DNA of 64,000 bases, taken from contig OV050030.1 in NCBI GenBank assembly GCA_920105625.2, positions 249,457,889 to 249,521,888 of the forward strand, given 5' to 3'. Positions 51,101 through 64,000 of this stretch are shown one piece after another. The notes beneath the pieces are model-generated. The model was not told the DNA's origin. It saw only the letters and a list, made by a program, of their open reading frames with translations, and did no database searches. This DNA comes from Clusia tigrina. Taxonomy: Eukaryota > Arthropoda > Insecta > Diptera > Clusiidae. The position numbers and the translations under genes are program-made. The stretch's first letter is position 1; each line of letters begins with the position of its first letter.

Positions 51101-53950
51101 CTATCAAAGTTTGCAACATACAAATGCTTGTAACTTTTTACGGGAGCGTCATAAAACCTTGAAATTTTGTAACAATGAAGTACTCGAGCCTCTTGTCAAT
51201 TTAAGCTATCGCTCAAAGCTATGCTACCCTTGAGTCCCAAATCAAACACTGATAAAACTTCAAATAGCCCTAACTTCTATACGGTACGTCCTACACCTAT
51301 CAAAGTTTGCAACATACAAATGCTTGTAACTTTTTACGAGAGCGTCATAAAACCTTGAAATTTTGTAACAATAAAGTACTCGAGCCTCTTGTCAATTTAA
51401 GGTATCGCTCAAAGCTATGCTACCCTTGAGTCCCAAATCAAACACTGATAAAACTTCAAATAGCCCTAACTTCTATACGGTATGTCCTACACCTATCAAA
51501 GTTTGCAACATACAAATGCTTGTAACTTTTTACTGGAGCGTCATAAAACCTTGAAATTTTGTAACAATAAAGTACTCGAGCCTCTTGTCAATTAAGCTAT
51601 CGCTCAAAGCTATACTACCCTTGAGTCCCAAATCAAACACTGATAAAACTTCCAATGGCCCTAACTTCTATACGGTACGACCTACACCTATCAAAGTTTG
51701 CAACATACAAATGCTTGTAACTTTTTACTGGAGCGTCATAAAACCTTGAAATTTTGTAACAATAAGGCACTCGAGCTTCTTGTCAATTTAAGCAATCGCT
51801 CAAAGCTGTGCTACCCTTGAGTCCCAAATCAAACACTGATAAAACTTCAAATGGCCCTAACTTCTATACGGTACTTCCTACACTTATCAAAGTTTGCAAC
51901 ACACAAATGCTTGTGACTTTTTATTCGAGCGTCATAAAACCTTGAAATTTTGTAACAATAAGGCACTCGAGCTTCTTGTCAATTTAAGCTATCGCTCAAA
52001 GCTATGCTACCCTTGAGTCTCAAATCAAACATTGATAAAACTTCAAATGGCCCTAACTTCTATACGGTACGTCCTACACCTATCAAAGTTTGCAACATAC
52101 AAATGCTTGTAACTTTTTACTGGAGCGTCATAAAACCTTGAAATTTTGTAACAATAAAGTACTCGAGCCTCTTGTCAATTAAGCTATCGCTCAAAGCTAT
52201 ACTACCCTTGAGTCCCAAATCAAACACTGATAAAACTTCAAATGGCCCTAACTTCTATACGGTACGTCCTACACCTATCAAAGTTTGCAACATACAAATG
52301 CTTGTAACTTTTTACTGGAGCGCCATAAAACCTTGAAATTTTGTAACAATAAAGTACTCGTGCCTCTTGTCACTTTAAGCTATCGTTCAAAGCTATGCTA
52401 CCCTTGAGTCCCAAATCAAAAACTGATAAAACTTCAGATGGCCCTAACTTCTATACGGTACGTCCTACACCTATCAAAGTTTGCAACATACAAATGCTTG
52501 TAACTTTTTACTGGAGCGTCATAAAACCTTGAAATTTTGTAACAATAAAGTACTCGAGCCTCTTCAATTTAAGCTATCGCTCAAAGCTATGCTACCCTTG
52601 AGTCCCAAATCAAGCACTGATAAAACTTCAAATGGCCCTAACTTCTATACGGTACATCCTACATCTATCAAAGTTTGCAACATGCAAATGCTTCTAACTT
52701 TTTACTGGAGCGTCATAAAACCTTGAAATTTTGTAACAATAAAGTACTCGAGCCTCTTGTCAATTTAAGCTATCGCTCAAAGCTATGCTACCCTTGAGTC
52801 CCAAATCAAACACTGATAAAACTTCAAATGGCCGTAACTTCTATACGGTACGTCCTACACCTATCAAAGTTTGCAACATACAAATGCTTGTAACTTTTTA
52901 CGGGAGCGTCATAAAACCTTGAAATTTTGTAACAATGAAGTACTCGAGCCTCTTGTCAATTTAAGCTATCGCTCAAAGCTATGCTACCCTTGAGTCCCAA
53001 ATCAAACACTGATAAAACTTCCAATGGCCCTAACTTCTATACGGTACGTCCTACACCTATCAAAGTTTGCAACATACAAATGCTTGTAACTTTTTACGGG
53101 AGCGTCATAAAACCTTGAAATTTTGTAACAATGAAGTACTCGAGCCTCTTGTCAATTTAAGCTATCGCTCAAAGCTATGCTACCCTTGAGTCCCAAATCA
53201 AACACTGATAAAACTTCAAATAGCCCTAACTTCTATACGGTACGTCCTACACCTATCAAAGTTTGCAACACACAAATGCTTGTAACTTTTTACGAGAGCG
53301 TCATAAAACCTTGAAATTTTGTAACAATAAAGTACTCGAGCCTCTTGTCAATTTAAGGTATCGCCCAAAGCTATGCTACCCTTGAGTCCCAAATCAAACA
53401 CTGATAAAACTTCAAATAGCCCTAACTTCTATACGGTATATCCTACACCTATCAAAGTTTGCAACATACAAATGCTTGTAACTTTTTACTGGAGCGTCAT
53501 AAAACCTTGAAATTTTGTAACAATAAAGTACTCGAGCCTCTTGTCAATTAAGCTATCGCTCAAAGCTATACTACCCTTGAGTCCCAAATCAAACACTGAT
53601 AAAATTTCAAATGGCCCTAACTTCTATATGGTACGTCCTACACCTATCAAAGTTTGCAACATACAAATGCTTGTAACTTTTTACTGGAGCGTCATAAAAC
53701 CTTGAAATTTTGTAACAATAAAGTACTCGAGCCTCTTGTCAATTTAAGCTATCGCTCAAAGCTATGCTACCCTTGAGTCCCAAATCAAACACTGATAAAA
53801 CTTCCAATGGCCCTAACTTCTATACGGTACGTCCTACACCTATCAAAGTTTGCAACATACAAATGCTTGTAACTTTTTACGGGAGCGTCATAAAACCTTG
53901 AAATTTTGTAACAATGATGTACTCGAGCCTCTTGTCAATTTAAGCTATCG
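48140..53950. repeat. Interleaved 783-, 979- and 1566-bp higher-order repeats
   Basis: The rare variant ACGCGAGGGTC lies at 48203, 49769 and 50552, giving spacings of 1566 (eight monomers) and 783 (four monomers). The linked variants GAGAAAACTTC or GAGAAAATTTC, GAGCGCCAT, CTCGTGCCTCTTGTCAC and CAGATGGCCC follow in the same order each time. The last part (51.6-52.7 kb) returns to GGCACTCGAGC and GAGTCTCAAATC monomers like those near 46 kb. Confidence 0.82.
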
Positions 53951-56900
53951 CTCAAAGCAATGCTACCCTTGAGTCCCAAATCAAACACTGATAAAACTTC
54001 CAATGGCCCTAACTTCTATACGGTACGTCCTACACTTATCAAAGTTTGCAACATACAAATGCTTGTAACTTTTTACGGGAGCGTCATAAAACCTTGAAAT
54101 TTTGTAACAATGAAGTACTCGAGCCTCTTGTCAATTTAAGCTATCGCTCAAAGCTATGCTACCCTTGAGTCCCAAATCAAACACTGATAAAACTTCAAAT
54201 AGCCCTAACTTGTATACGGTACGTCCTACACCTATCAAAGTTTGCAACATTCAAATGCTTGTAACTTTTTACGAGAGCGTCATAAAACCTTGAAATTTTG
54301 TAACAATAAAGTACTCGAGCCTCTTGTCAATTTAAGGTATCGCTCAAAGCTATGCTACCCTTGAGTCCCAAATCAAACACTGATAAAACTTCAAATAGCC
54401 CTAACTTCTATACGGTATGTCCTACACCTATCAAAGTTTGCAACATACAAATGCTTGTAACTTTTTACTGGAGCGTCATAAAACCTTGAAATTTTGTAAC
54501 AATAAAGTACTCGAGCCTCTTGTCAATTAAGCTATCGCTCAAAGCTATACTACCCTTGAGTCCCAAATCAAACACTGATAAAATTTCAAATGGCCCTAAC
54601 TTCTATATGGTACGTCCTACACCTATCAAAGTTTGCATCATACAAATGCTTGTAACTTTTTACTGGAGCGTCATAAAACCTTGACATTTTGTAACAATAA
54701 AGTACTCGAGCCTCTTGTCAATTTAAGCTATCGCTCAAAGCTATGCTACCCTTGAGTCCCAAATCAAACACTGATAAAACTTCCAATGGCCCTAACTTCT
54801 ATACGGTACGTCCTACACCTATCAAAGTTTGCAACATACAAATGCTTGTAACTTTTTACGGGAGCGTCATAAAACCTTGAAATTTTGTAACAATGATGTA
54901 CTCGAGCCTCTTGTCAATTTAAGCTATCGCTCAAAGCTATGCTACCCTTGAGTCCCAAATCAAACACTGATAAAACTTCCAATGGCCCTAACTTCTATAC
55001 GGTACGTCCTACACCTATCAAAGTTTGCAACATACAAATGCTTGTAACTTTTTACGGGAGCGTCATAAAACCTTGAAATTTTGTAACAATGAAGTACTCG
55101 AGCCTCTTGTCAATTTAAGCTATCGCTCAAAGCTATGCTACCCTTGAGTCCCAAATCAAACACTGATAAAACTTCAAATAGCCCTAACTTATATACGGTA
55201 CGTCCTACACCTATCAAAGTTTGCAACATACAAATGCTTGTAACTTTTTACCAGAGCGTCATAAAACCTTGAAATTTTGTAACAATAAAGTACTCGAGCC
55301 TCTTGTCAATTTAAGGTATCGCTCAAAGCTATGCTACCCTTGAGTCCCAAATCAAACACTGATAAAACTTCAAATAGCCCTAACTTCTATACGGTATATC
55401 CTACACCTATCAAAGTTTGCAACATACAAATGCTTGTAACTTTTTACTGGAGCGTCATAAAACCTTGAAATTTTGTAACAATAAAGTACTCGAGCCTCTT
55501 GTCAATTAAGCTATCGCTCAAAGCAATGCTACCCTTGAGTCCCAAATCAAACACTGATAAAACTTCCAATGGCCCTAACTTCTATACGGTACGTCCTACA
55601 CTTATCAAAGTTTGCAACATACAAATGCTTGTAACTTTTTACGGGAGCGTCATAAAACCTTGAAATTTTGTAACAATGAAGTACTCGAGCCTCTTGTCAA
55701 TTTAAGCTATCGCTCAAAGCTATGCTACCCTTGAGTCCCAAATCAAACACTGATAAAACTTCAAATAGCCCTAACTTGTATACGGTACGTCCTACACCTA
55801 TCAAAGTTTGCAACATTCAAATGCTTGTAACTTTTTACGAGAGCGTCATAAAACCTTGAAATTTTGTAACAATAAAGTACTCGAGCCTCTTGTCAATTTA
55901 AGGCATCGCTCAAAGCTATGCTACCCTTGAGTCCCAAATCAAACACTGATAAAACTTCAAATAGCCCTAACTTCTATACGGTATGTCCTACACCTATCAA
56001 AGTTTGCAACATACAAATGCTTGTAACTTTTTACTGGAGCGTCATAAAACCTTGAAATTTTGTAACAATAAAGTACTCGAGCCTCTTGTCAATTAAGCTA
56101 TCGCTCAAAGCTATACTACCCTTGAGTCCCAAATCAAACACTGATAAAATTTCAAATGGCCCTAACTTCTATATGGTACGTCCTGCACCTATCAAAGTTT
56201 GTATCATACAAATGCTTGTAACTTTTTACTGGAGCGTCATAAAACCTTGACATTTTGTAACAATAAAGTACTCGAGCCTCTTGTCAATTTAAGCTATCGC
56301 TCAAAGCTATGCTACCCTTGAGTCCCAAATCAAACACTGATAAAACTTCCAATGGCCCTAACTTCTATACGGTACGTCCTACACCTATCAAAGTTTGCAA
56401 CATACAAATGCTTGTAACTTTTTACGGGAGCGTCATAAAACCTTGAAATTTTGTAACAATGATGTACTCGAGCCTCTTGTCAATTTAAGCTATCGCTCAA
56501 AGCTATGCTACCCTTGAGTCCCAAATCAAACACTGATAAAACTTCCAATGGCCCTAACTTCTATACGGTACGTCCTACACCTATCAAAGTTTGCAACATA
56601 CAAATGCTTGTAACTTTTTACGGGAGCGTCATAAAACCTTGAAATTTTGTAACAATGAAGTACTCGAGCCTCTTGTCAATTTAAGCTATCGCTCAAAGCT
56701 ATGCTACCCTTGAGTCCCAAATCAAACACTGATAAAACTTCAAATAGCCCTAACTTCTATACGGTAAGTCCTACACCTATCAAAGTTTGCAACATACAAA
56801 TGCTTGTAACTTTTTACCAGAGCGTCATAAAACCTTGAAATTTTGTAACAATAAAGTACTCGAGCCTCTTGTCAATTTAAGGTATCGCTCAAAGCTATGC

Positions 56901-57086
56901 TACCCTTGAGTCCCAAATCAAACACTGATAAAACTTCAAATAGCCCTAACTTCTATACGGTATGTCCTACACCTATCAAAATGTGCAACATACAAATGCT
57001 TGTAACTTTTTACTGGAGCGTCATAAAACCTTGAAATTTTGTAACAATAAAGTACTCGAGCTTCTTGTCAATTTAAGCTATCGCTC
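53950..57086. repeat. Tandem duplication 2 x 1566 bp (eight monomers)
   Basis: Constant 1566-bp spacing for AAGCAATGC (53955, 55521), TGTATACGGTACG with CATTCAAATG (54211, 55777) and CCAGAGCGTC (55251, 56817). GCATCATAC and GTATCATAC with ACATTTTGTAAC also correspond. A few differences separate the copies (GGTATCGC against GGCATCGC). The length equals six 196-bp and two 195-bp monomers. Confidence 0.9.
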
Positions 57087-60000
57087 AAAGCTGTGCTACC
57101 CTTGAGTCCCAAATCAAACACTGATAAAACTTCAAATGGCCCTAACTTCTATGCGGTACTTCCTACACCTATCAAAATTTGCAACATACAAATGCTTGTG
57201 ACTTTTTACTCGAGCGTCATAAAACCTCGAAATTTTGTAACAATAAGGCACTCGAGCTTCTTGTCAATTTAAGCTATCGCTCAATGCTATGCTACCCTTG
57301 AGTCTCAAATCAAACATTGATAAAACTTCAAATGGCCCTAACTTCTATACGGTACGTCCTACACCTATCAAAGTTTGCAACATACAAATGCTTGTATCTT
57401 TTTACTGGAGCGCCATAAAACCTTGAAATTTTGTAACAATAAAGTACTCGTGCCTCTTGTCAATTTAAGCTATCGTTCAAAGCTATGCTACCCTTGAGTC
57501 CCAAATCAAACACTGATAAAACTTCAGATGGCCCTAACTTCTATACGGTACGTCCTACACTTATCAAAGTTTGCAACATACAAATGCTTGTAACTTTTTA
57601 CTGGAGCGTCATAAAACCTTGAAATTTTGTAACAATAAAGTACTCGAGCCTCTTCAATTTAAGCTATCGCTCAAAGCTAAGCTACCCTTGAGTCCCAAAT
57701 CAAACACTGATAAAACTTGAAATGGCCCTAACTTCTATACAGTACATCCTACATCTATCAAAGTTTGCAACATGCAAATGCTTCTAACTTTTTACTGGAG
57801 CGTCATAAAACCTTGAAATTTTGTAACAATAAAGTACTCGAGCCTCTTGTCAATTTAAGCTATCGCTCAAAGCTATGCTACCCTTGAGTCCCAAATCAAA
57901 CACTGATAAAACTTCAAATGGCCGTAACTTCTATACGGTACGTCCTACACCTATCAAAGTTTGCAACATACAAATGCTTGTACGTTTTTACTGGAGCGTC
58001 ATAAAACCTTGAAATTTTGTAACAATAAAGTACTCGAGCCTCGTGTCAATTTAAGCTATCGCTCAAAGCTATGCTACCCTTGAGTCCCAAATCAAACACT
58101 GATAAAACTTCCAATGGCCCTAACTTCTATACGGTACGTCCTACACCTATCAAAGTATGCAACATACAAATGCTTGTAACTTTTTACGGGAGCGTCATAA
58201 AACCTTGAAATTTTGTAACAATGATGTACTCGAGCCTCTTGTCAATTTAAGCTATCGCTCAAAGCTATGCTACCCTTGAGTCCCAAATCAAACACTGATA
58301 AAACTTCCAATGGCCCTAACTTCTATACGGTACGTCCTACACCTATCAAAGTTTGCAACATACAAATGCTTGTAACTTTTTACGGGAGCGTCATAAAACC
58401 TTGAAATTTTGTAACAATGATGTACTCGAGCCTCTTGTCAATTTAAGCTATCGCTCAAAGCAATGCTACCCTTGAGTCCCAAATCAAACACTGATAAAAC
58501 TTCCAATGGCCCTAACTTCTATACGGTACGTCCTACACTTATCAAAGTTTGCAACATACAAATGCTTGTAACTTTTTACGGGAGCGTCATAAAACCTTGA
58601 AATTTTGTAACAATGAAGTACTCGAGCCTCTTGTCAATTTAAGCTATCGCTCAAAGCTATGCTACCCTTGAGTCCCAAATCAAACACTGATAAAACTTCA
58701 AATAGCCCTAACTTGTATACGGTACGTCCTACACCTATCAAAGTTTGCAACATTCAAATGAATGTAACTTTTTACGAGAGCGTCATAAAACCTTGAAATT
58801 TTGTAACAATAAAGTACTCGAGCCTCTTGTCAATTTAAGGTATCGCTCAAAGCTATGCTACCCTTGAGTCCCAAATCAAACACTGATAAAACTTCAAATA
58901 GCCCTAACTTCTATACGGTATGTCCTACACCTATCAAAGTTTGCAACATACAAATGCTTGTAACTTTTTACTGGAGCGTCATAAAACCTTGAAATTTTGT
59001 AACAATAAAGTACTCGAGCCTCTTGTCAATTAAGCTATCGCTCAAAGCTATACTACCCTTGAGTCCCAAATCAAACACTGATAAAATTTCAAATGGCCCT
59101 AACTTCTATATGGTACGTCCTACACCTATCAAAGTTTGCAACATACAAATGCTTGTAACTTTTTACGGGAGCGTCATAAAACCTTGAAATTTTGTAACAA
59201 TGAAGTACTCGAGCCTCTTGTCAATTTAAGCTATCGCTCAAAGCTATGCTACCCTTGAGTCCCAAATCAAACACTGATAAAACTGCAAATAGCCCTAACT
59301 TGTATACGGTACGTCCTACATTTATCAAAGTTTGCAACATACAAATGCTTGTAACTTTTTACGGGAGCGTCATAAAACCTTGAAATTTTGTAACAATGAA
59401 GTACTCGAGCCTCTTGTCAATTTAAGCTATCGCTCTAAGCTATGCTACCCTTGAGTCCCAAATCAAACACTGATAAAACTTCAAATAGCCCTAACTTCTA
59501 TACGGTACGTCCTACACCTATCAAAGTGTGCAACATACAAATGCTTGTAACTTTTTACTGGAGCGTCATAAAACCTTGAAATTTTGTAACAATAAAGTAC
59601 TCGAGCTTCTTGTCAATTTAAGCTATCGCTCAAAGCTGTGCTACCCTTGAGTCCCAAATCAAACACTGATAAAACTTCAAATGGCCCTAACTTCTATGCG
59701 GTACTTCCTACACCTATCAAAATTTGCAACATACAAATGCTTGTGACTTTTTACTCGAGCGTCATAAAACCTTGAAATTTTGTAACAATAAGGCACTCGA
59801 GCTTCTTGTCAATTTAAGCTATCGCTCAAAGCTATGCTACCCTTGAGTCTCAAATCAAACATTGATAAAACTTCAAATGGCCCTAACTTCTATACGGTAC
59901 GTCCTACACCTATCAAAGTTTGCAACATACAAATGCTTGTATCTTTTTACTGGAGCGCCATAAAACCTTGAAATTTTGTAACAATAAAGTACTCGTGCCT

Positions 60001-63000
60001 CTTGTCAATTTAAGCTATCGTTCAAAGCTATGCTACCCTTGAGTCCCAAATCAAACACTGATAAAACTTCAGATGGCCCTAACTTCTATACGGTACGTCC
60101 TACACTTAGCAAAGTTTGCAACATACAAATGCTTGTAACTTTTTACTGGAGCGTCATAAAACCTTGAAATTTTGTAACAATAAAGTACTCGAGCCTCTTC
60201 AATTTAAGCTATCGCTCAAAGCTATGCTACCCTTGAGTCCCAAATCAAACACTGATAAAACTTGAAATGGCCCTAACTTCTATACAGTACATCCTACATC
60301 TATCAAAGTTTGCAACATGCAAATGCTTCTAACTTTTTACTGGAGCGTCATAAAACCTTGAAATTTTGTAACAATAAAGTACTCGAGCCTCTTGTCAATT
60401 TAAGCTATCGCTCAAAGCTATGCTACCCTTGAGTCCCAAATCAAACACTGATAAAACTTCAAATGGCCGTAACTTCTATACGGTACGTCCTACACCTATC
60501 AAAGTTTGCAACATACAAATGCTTGTACGTTTTTACTGGAGCGTCATAAAACCTTGAAATTTTGTAACAATAAAGTACTCGAGCCTCGTGTCAATTTAAG
60601 CTATCGCTCAAAGCTATGCTACCCTTGAGTCCCAAATCAAACACTGATAAAACTTCCAATGGCCCTAACTTCTATACGGTACGTCCTACACCTATCAAAG
60701 TATGCAACATACAAATGCTTGTAACTTTTTACGGGAGCGTCATAAAACCTTGAAATTTTGTAACAATGATGTACTCGAGCCTCTTGTCAATTTAAGCTAT
60801 CGCTCAAAGCTATGCTACCCTTGAGTCCCAAATCAAACACTGATAAAACTTCCAATGGCCCTAACTTCTATACGGTACGTCCTACGCCTTTCAAAATTTG
60901 CAACATACAAATGCTTGTAACTTTTTACGGGAGCGTCATAAAACCTTGAAATTTTGTAACAATGAAGTACTCGAGCCTCGTGTCAATTTAAGCTATCGCT
61001 CAAAGCTATGCTACCCTTGAGTCCCAAATCAAACACTGATAAAACTTCCAATGGCCCTAACTTCTATACGGTACGTCCTACACCTATCAAAGTATGCAAC
61101 ATACAAATGCTTGTAACTTTTTACGGGAGCGTCATAAAACCTTGAAATTTTGTAACAATGATGTACTCGAGCCTCTTGTCAATTTAAGCTATCGCTCAAA
61201 GCTATGCTACCCTTGAGTCCCAAATCAAACACTGATACAACTTCAAATAGCCCTAACTTCTATACGGTACGTCCTACACCTATCAAAGTTTGCAACATAC
61301 AAATGCTTGTAACTTTTTACGAGAGCGTCATAAAACCTTGAAATTTTGTAACAATAAAGTACTCGAGACTCTTGTCAATTTAAGGTATCGTTCAAAGCTA
61401 TGCTACCCTTGAGTCCCAAATCAAACACTGATAAAACTTCAAATAGCCCTAACTTCTATACGGTATGTCCTACACCTATCAAAGTGTGCAACATACAAAT
61501 GCTTGTAACTTTTTACTGGAGCGTCATAAAACCTTGAAATTTTGTAACAATAAAGTACTCGAGCCTCTTGTCAATTAAGCTATCGCTCAAAGCTATACTA
61601 CCCTTGAGTCCCAAATCAAACACTGATAAACTTTCAAATGGCCCTAACTTCTATATGGTATGACCTACACCTATCAAAGTTTGCAACATACAAATGCTTG
61701 TAACTTTTTACTGGAGCGTCATAAAACCTTGAAATTTTGTAACAATAAGGCACTCGAGCTTCTTGTCAATTTAAGCTATCGCTCAAAGCTGTGCTACCCT
61801 TGAGTCCCAAATCAAACACTGATAAAACTTCAAATGGCCCTAACTTCTATACGGTACTTCCTACACCTATCAAAATTTGCAACATACAAATGCTTGTGAC
61901 TTTTTACTCGAGCGTCATAAAACCTTGAAATTTTGTAACAATAAGGCACTCGAGCTTCTTGTCAATTTAAGCTATCGCTCAAAGCTATGCTACCCTTGAG
62001 TCTCAAATCAAACATTGATAAAACTTCAAATGGCCCTAACTTCTATACGGTACGTAATACACCTATCAAAGTTTGCAACATACAAATGCTTGTATCTTTT
62101 TACTTTAGCGCCATAAAACCTTGAAATTTTGTAACAATAAAGTACTCGTGCCTCTTGTCAATTTAAGCTATCGTTCAAAGCTATGCTACCCTTGAGTCCC
62201 AAATCAAACACTGATAAAACTTCAGATGGCCCTAACTTCTATACGGTACGTCCTACACCTATCAAAGTTTGCAACATACAAATGCTTGTAACTTTTTACT
62301 GGAGCGTCATAAAACCTTGAAATTTTGTAACAATAAAGTACTCGAGCCTCTTCAATTTAAGCTATCGCTCAAAGCTATGCTACCCTTGAGTCCCAAATCA
62401 AACACTGATAAAACTTCAAATGGCCCTAACTTCTATACGGTACATCCTACATCTATCAAAGTTTGCAACATGCAAATGCTTCTAACTTTTTACTGGAGCG
62501 TCATAAAACCTTGAAATTTTGTAACAATAAAGTACTCGAGCCTCTTGTCAATTTAAGCTATCGCTCAAAGCTATGCTACCCTTGAGTCCCAAATCAAACA
62601 CTGATAAAACTTCAAATGGCCGTAACTTCTATACGGTACGTCCTACACCTATCAAAGTTTGCAACATACAAATGCTTGTACGTTTTTACTGGAGCGTCAT
62701 AAAACCTTGAAATTTTGTAACAATAAAGTACTCGAGCCTCGTGTCAATTTAAGCTATCGCTCAAAGCTATGCTACCCTTGAGTCCCAAATCAAACACTGA
62801 TAAAACTTCCAATGGCCCTAACTTCTATACGGTACGTCCTACACCTATCAAAGTTTGCAACATACAAATGCTTGTAACTTTTTACGGGAGCGTCATAAAA
62901 CCTTGAAATTTTGTAACAATGAAGTACTCGAGACTCTTGTCAATTTAAACTATCGCTCAAAGCTATGCTACCCTTGAGTCCCAAATCAAACACTGATAAA

Positions 63001-64000
63001 ACTTCCAATGGCCCTAACTTCTATACGGTACGTCCTACACCTATCAAAGTTTGCAACATACAAATGCTTGTAACTTTTTACGGGAGCGTCATAAAACCTT
63101 GAAATTTTTAACAATGAAGTACTCGAGCCTCTTGTCAATTAAGCTATCGCTCAAAGCTATGCTACCCTTGAGTCCCAAATCAAACACTGATAAAACTTCA
63201 AATGGCCCTAACTTCTATACGGTACATCCTACATCTATCAAAGTTTGCAACATGCAAATGCTTCTAACTTTTTACTGGAGCGTCATAAAACCTTGAAATT
63301 TTGTAACAATAAAGTACTCGAGACTCTTGTCAATTTAAGGTATCGCTCAAAGCTATGCTACCCTTGAGTCCCAAATCAAACACTGATAAAACTTCAAATA
63401 GCCCTAACTTCTATACGGTATGTCCTACACCTATCAAAGTGTGCAACATACAAATGCTTGTAACTTTTTACTGGAGCGTCATAAAACCTTGAAATTTTGT
63501 AACAATAAAGTACTCGAGCCTCTTGTCAATTAAGCTATCGCTCAAAGCTATACTACCCTTGAGTCCCAAATCAAACACTGATAAACTTTCAAATGGCCCT
63601 AACTTCTATATGGTATGACCTACACCTATCAAAGTTTGCAACATACAAATGCTTGTAACTTTTTACTGGAGCGTCATAAAACCTTGAAATTTTGTAACAA
63701 TAAGGCACTCGAGCTTCTTGTCAATTTAAGCTATCGCTCAAAGCTGTGCTACCCTTGAGTCCCAAATCAAACACTGATAAAACTTCAAATGGCCCTAACT
63801 TCTATACGGTACTTCCTACACCTATCAAAATTTGCAACATACAAATGCTTGTGACTTTTTACTCGAGCGTCATAAAACCTTGAAATTTTGTAACAATAAG
63901 GCACTCGAGCTTCTTGTCAATTTAAGCTATCGCTCAAAGCTATGCTACCCTTGAGTCTCAAATCAAACATTGATAAAACTTCAAATGACCCTAACTTCTA
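56940..64000. repeat. Recurring satellite block E, four copies at spacings of 13, 11 and 10 monomers
   Basis: The marker CTACACCTATCAAAATTTGC lies at 57163, 59708, 61861 and 63816, spacings 2545, 2153 and 1955 bp. Copies 1 and 2 share about 1.4 kb (56940-58340 and 59485-60885), including CTATGCGGTACTTCC, CTTGAAATGG, CAGTACATCC, GCCTCGTGTC and AAAGTATGCAAC. Copy 3 keeps the GCCTCGTGTC spacing of 2153 but lacks some markers. Copy 4 is cut by the window end. The fragments between copies are drawn from the 53.9-57.1 kb block. Confidence 0.87.

Larger units (their letters stand above)
7516..64000. repeat. Satellite array, right arm (196-bp family with 195-, 194- and 185-bp variants)
   Basis: About 56.5 kb of uninterrupted head-to-tail monomers in the same orientation as the left arm. 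The basic period is 196 bp. Recurrent length variants are: 195 bp (CAATTTAAGC reduced to CAATTAAGC), 194 bp (CTCTTGTCAATTT reduced to CTCTTCAATTT) and 185 bp (11 bp lost, joining GCTATG to TCCCAAATC). Most monomers contain CTCGAG. No inverted monomer, second transposon, RNA gene or gene-length ORF was found. The window ends inside a monomer. Sub-blocks are listed separately. Confidence 0.98.

Noticed and set aside
8409..63296. Many small open frames of 67-86 codons in the satellite, with very similar predicted peptides
   Set aside because: They are the same monomer read in one frame. Because 196 is not a multiple of three, the frame is lost in the next monomer. The similarity reflects DNA homogenisation, and there is no promoter, codon bias or conserved domain.
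7516..64000. CRISPR-like array
   Set aside because: The whole 196-bp unit is repeated with no unique spacers, there are no cas genes, and the context is eukaryotic.
1..64000. CENP-B box
   Set aside because: The CGGG-containing segment of some monomers (TTTTTACGGGAGCG) lacks the required upstream TTCG spacing.

Overview
The window is a long satellite DNA array carrying one full-length non-LTR retrotransposon. I see no host protein-coding gene, tRNA or rRNA. The sequence looks like animal, most likely insect, heterochromatin such as pericentromeric DNA. The evidence is tens of kilobases of AT-rich tandem monomers, all in one orientation, plus a LINE of the apurinic-endonuclease/RT/RNase H type with an ORF1 that resembles proteins of insect elements. 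I cannot name the species.

Layout. Positions 1-1808 are satellite monomers of 196 bp. Positions 1809-7515 are a retrotransposon on the minus strand, flanked by an exact 12-bp target-site duplication (1797-1808 and 7516-7527). Positions 7516-64000 are the same satellite again, with no other insertion. Both window ends fall inside monomers, so the array continues in both directions. I estimate about 300 monomers from length divided by period.

The retrotransposon reads right to left. It has a 5' terminus that folds on paper as an HDV-like self-cleaving ribozyme (7457-7515), a 5' UTR, ORF1 (nucleic-acid-binding/gag-like), and a 23-nt ORF1/ORF2 overlap. ORF2 follows (endonuclease, reverse transcriptase, RNase H, C-terminal Cys/His motif), then a short 3' UTR and a tail of CCTA repeats instead of poly(A). 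Complete ends, an exact TSD and a single evident lesion (a frameshift near 4125-4138 at the start of the RT domain) suggest a fairly young copy that can no longer encode an intact ORF2. The LOA clade is my best guess.

The satellite is not a uniform repeat. Length variants (196, 195, 194 and 185 bp) and linked base variants mark nested higher-order repeats. The spacings I measured are 3, 4, 5, 6, 8, 10, 11 and 13 monomers, including a near-identical 2 x 1568-bp tandem duplication (38.5-41.6 kb). One block of about 2.2-2.4 kb recurs 16.3 kb away. A zone at about 27.7-36 kb collects deleted, rejoined and internally duplicated monomers.

The observation most worth testing is the ribozyme-like fold whose predicted cleavage point is exactly the retrotransposon/TSD junction. 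It appears to lack the usual P4 stem.
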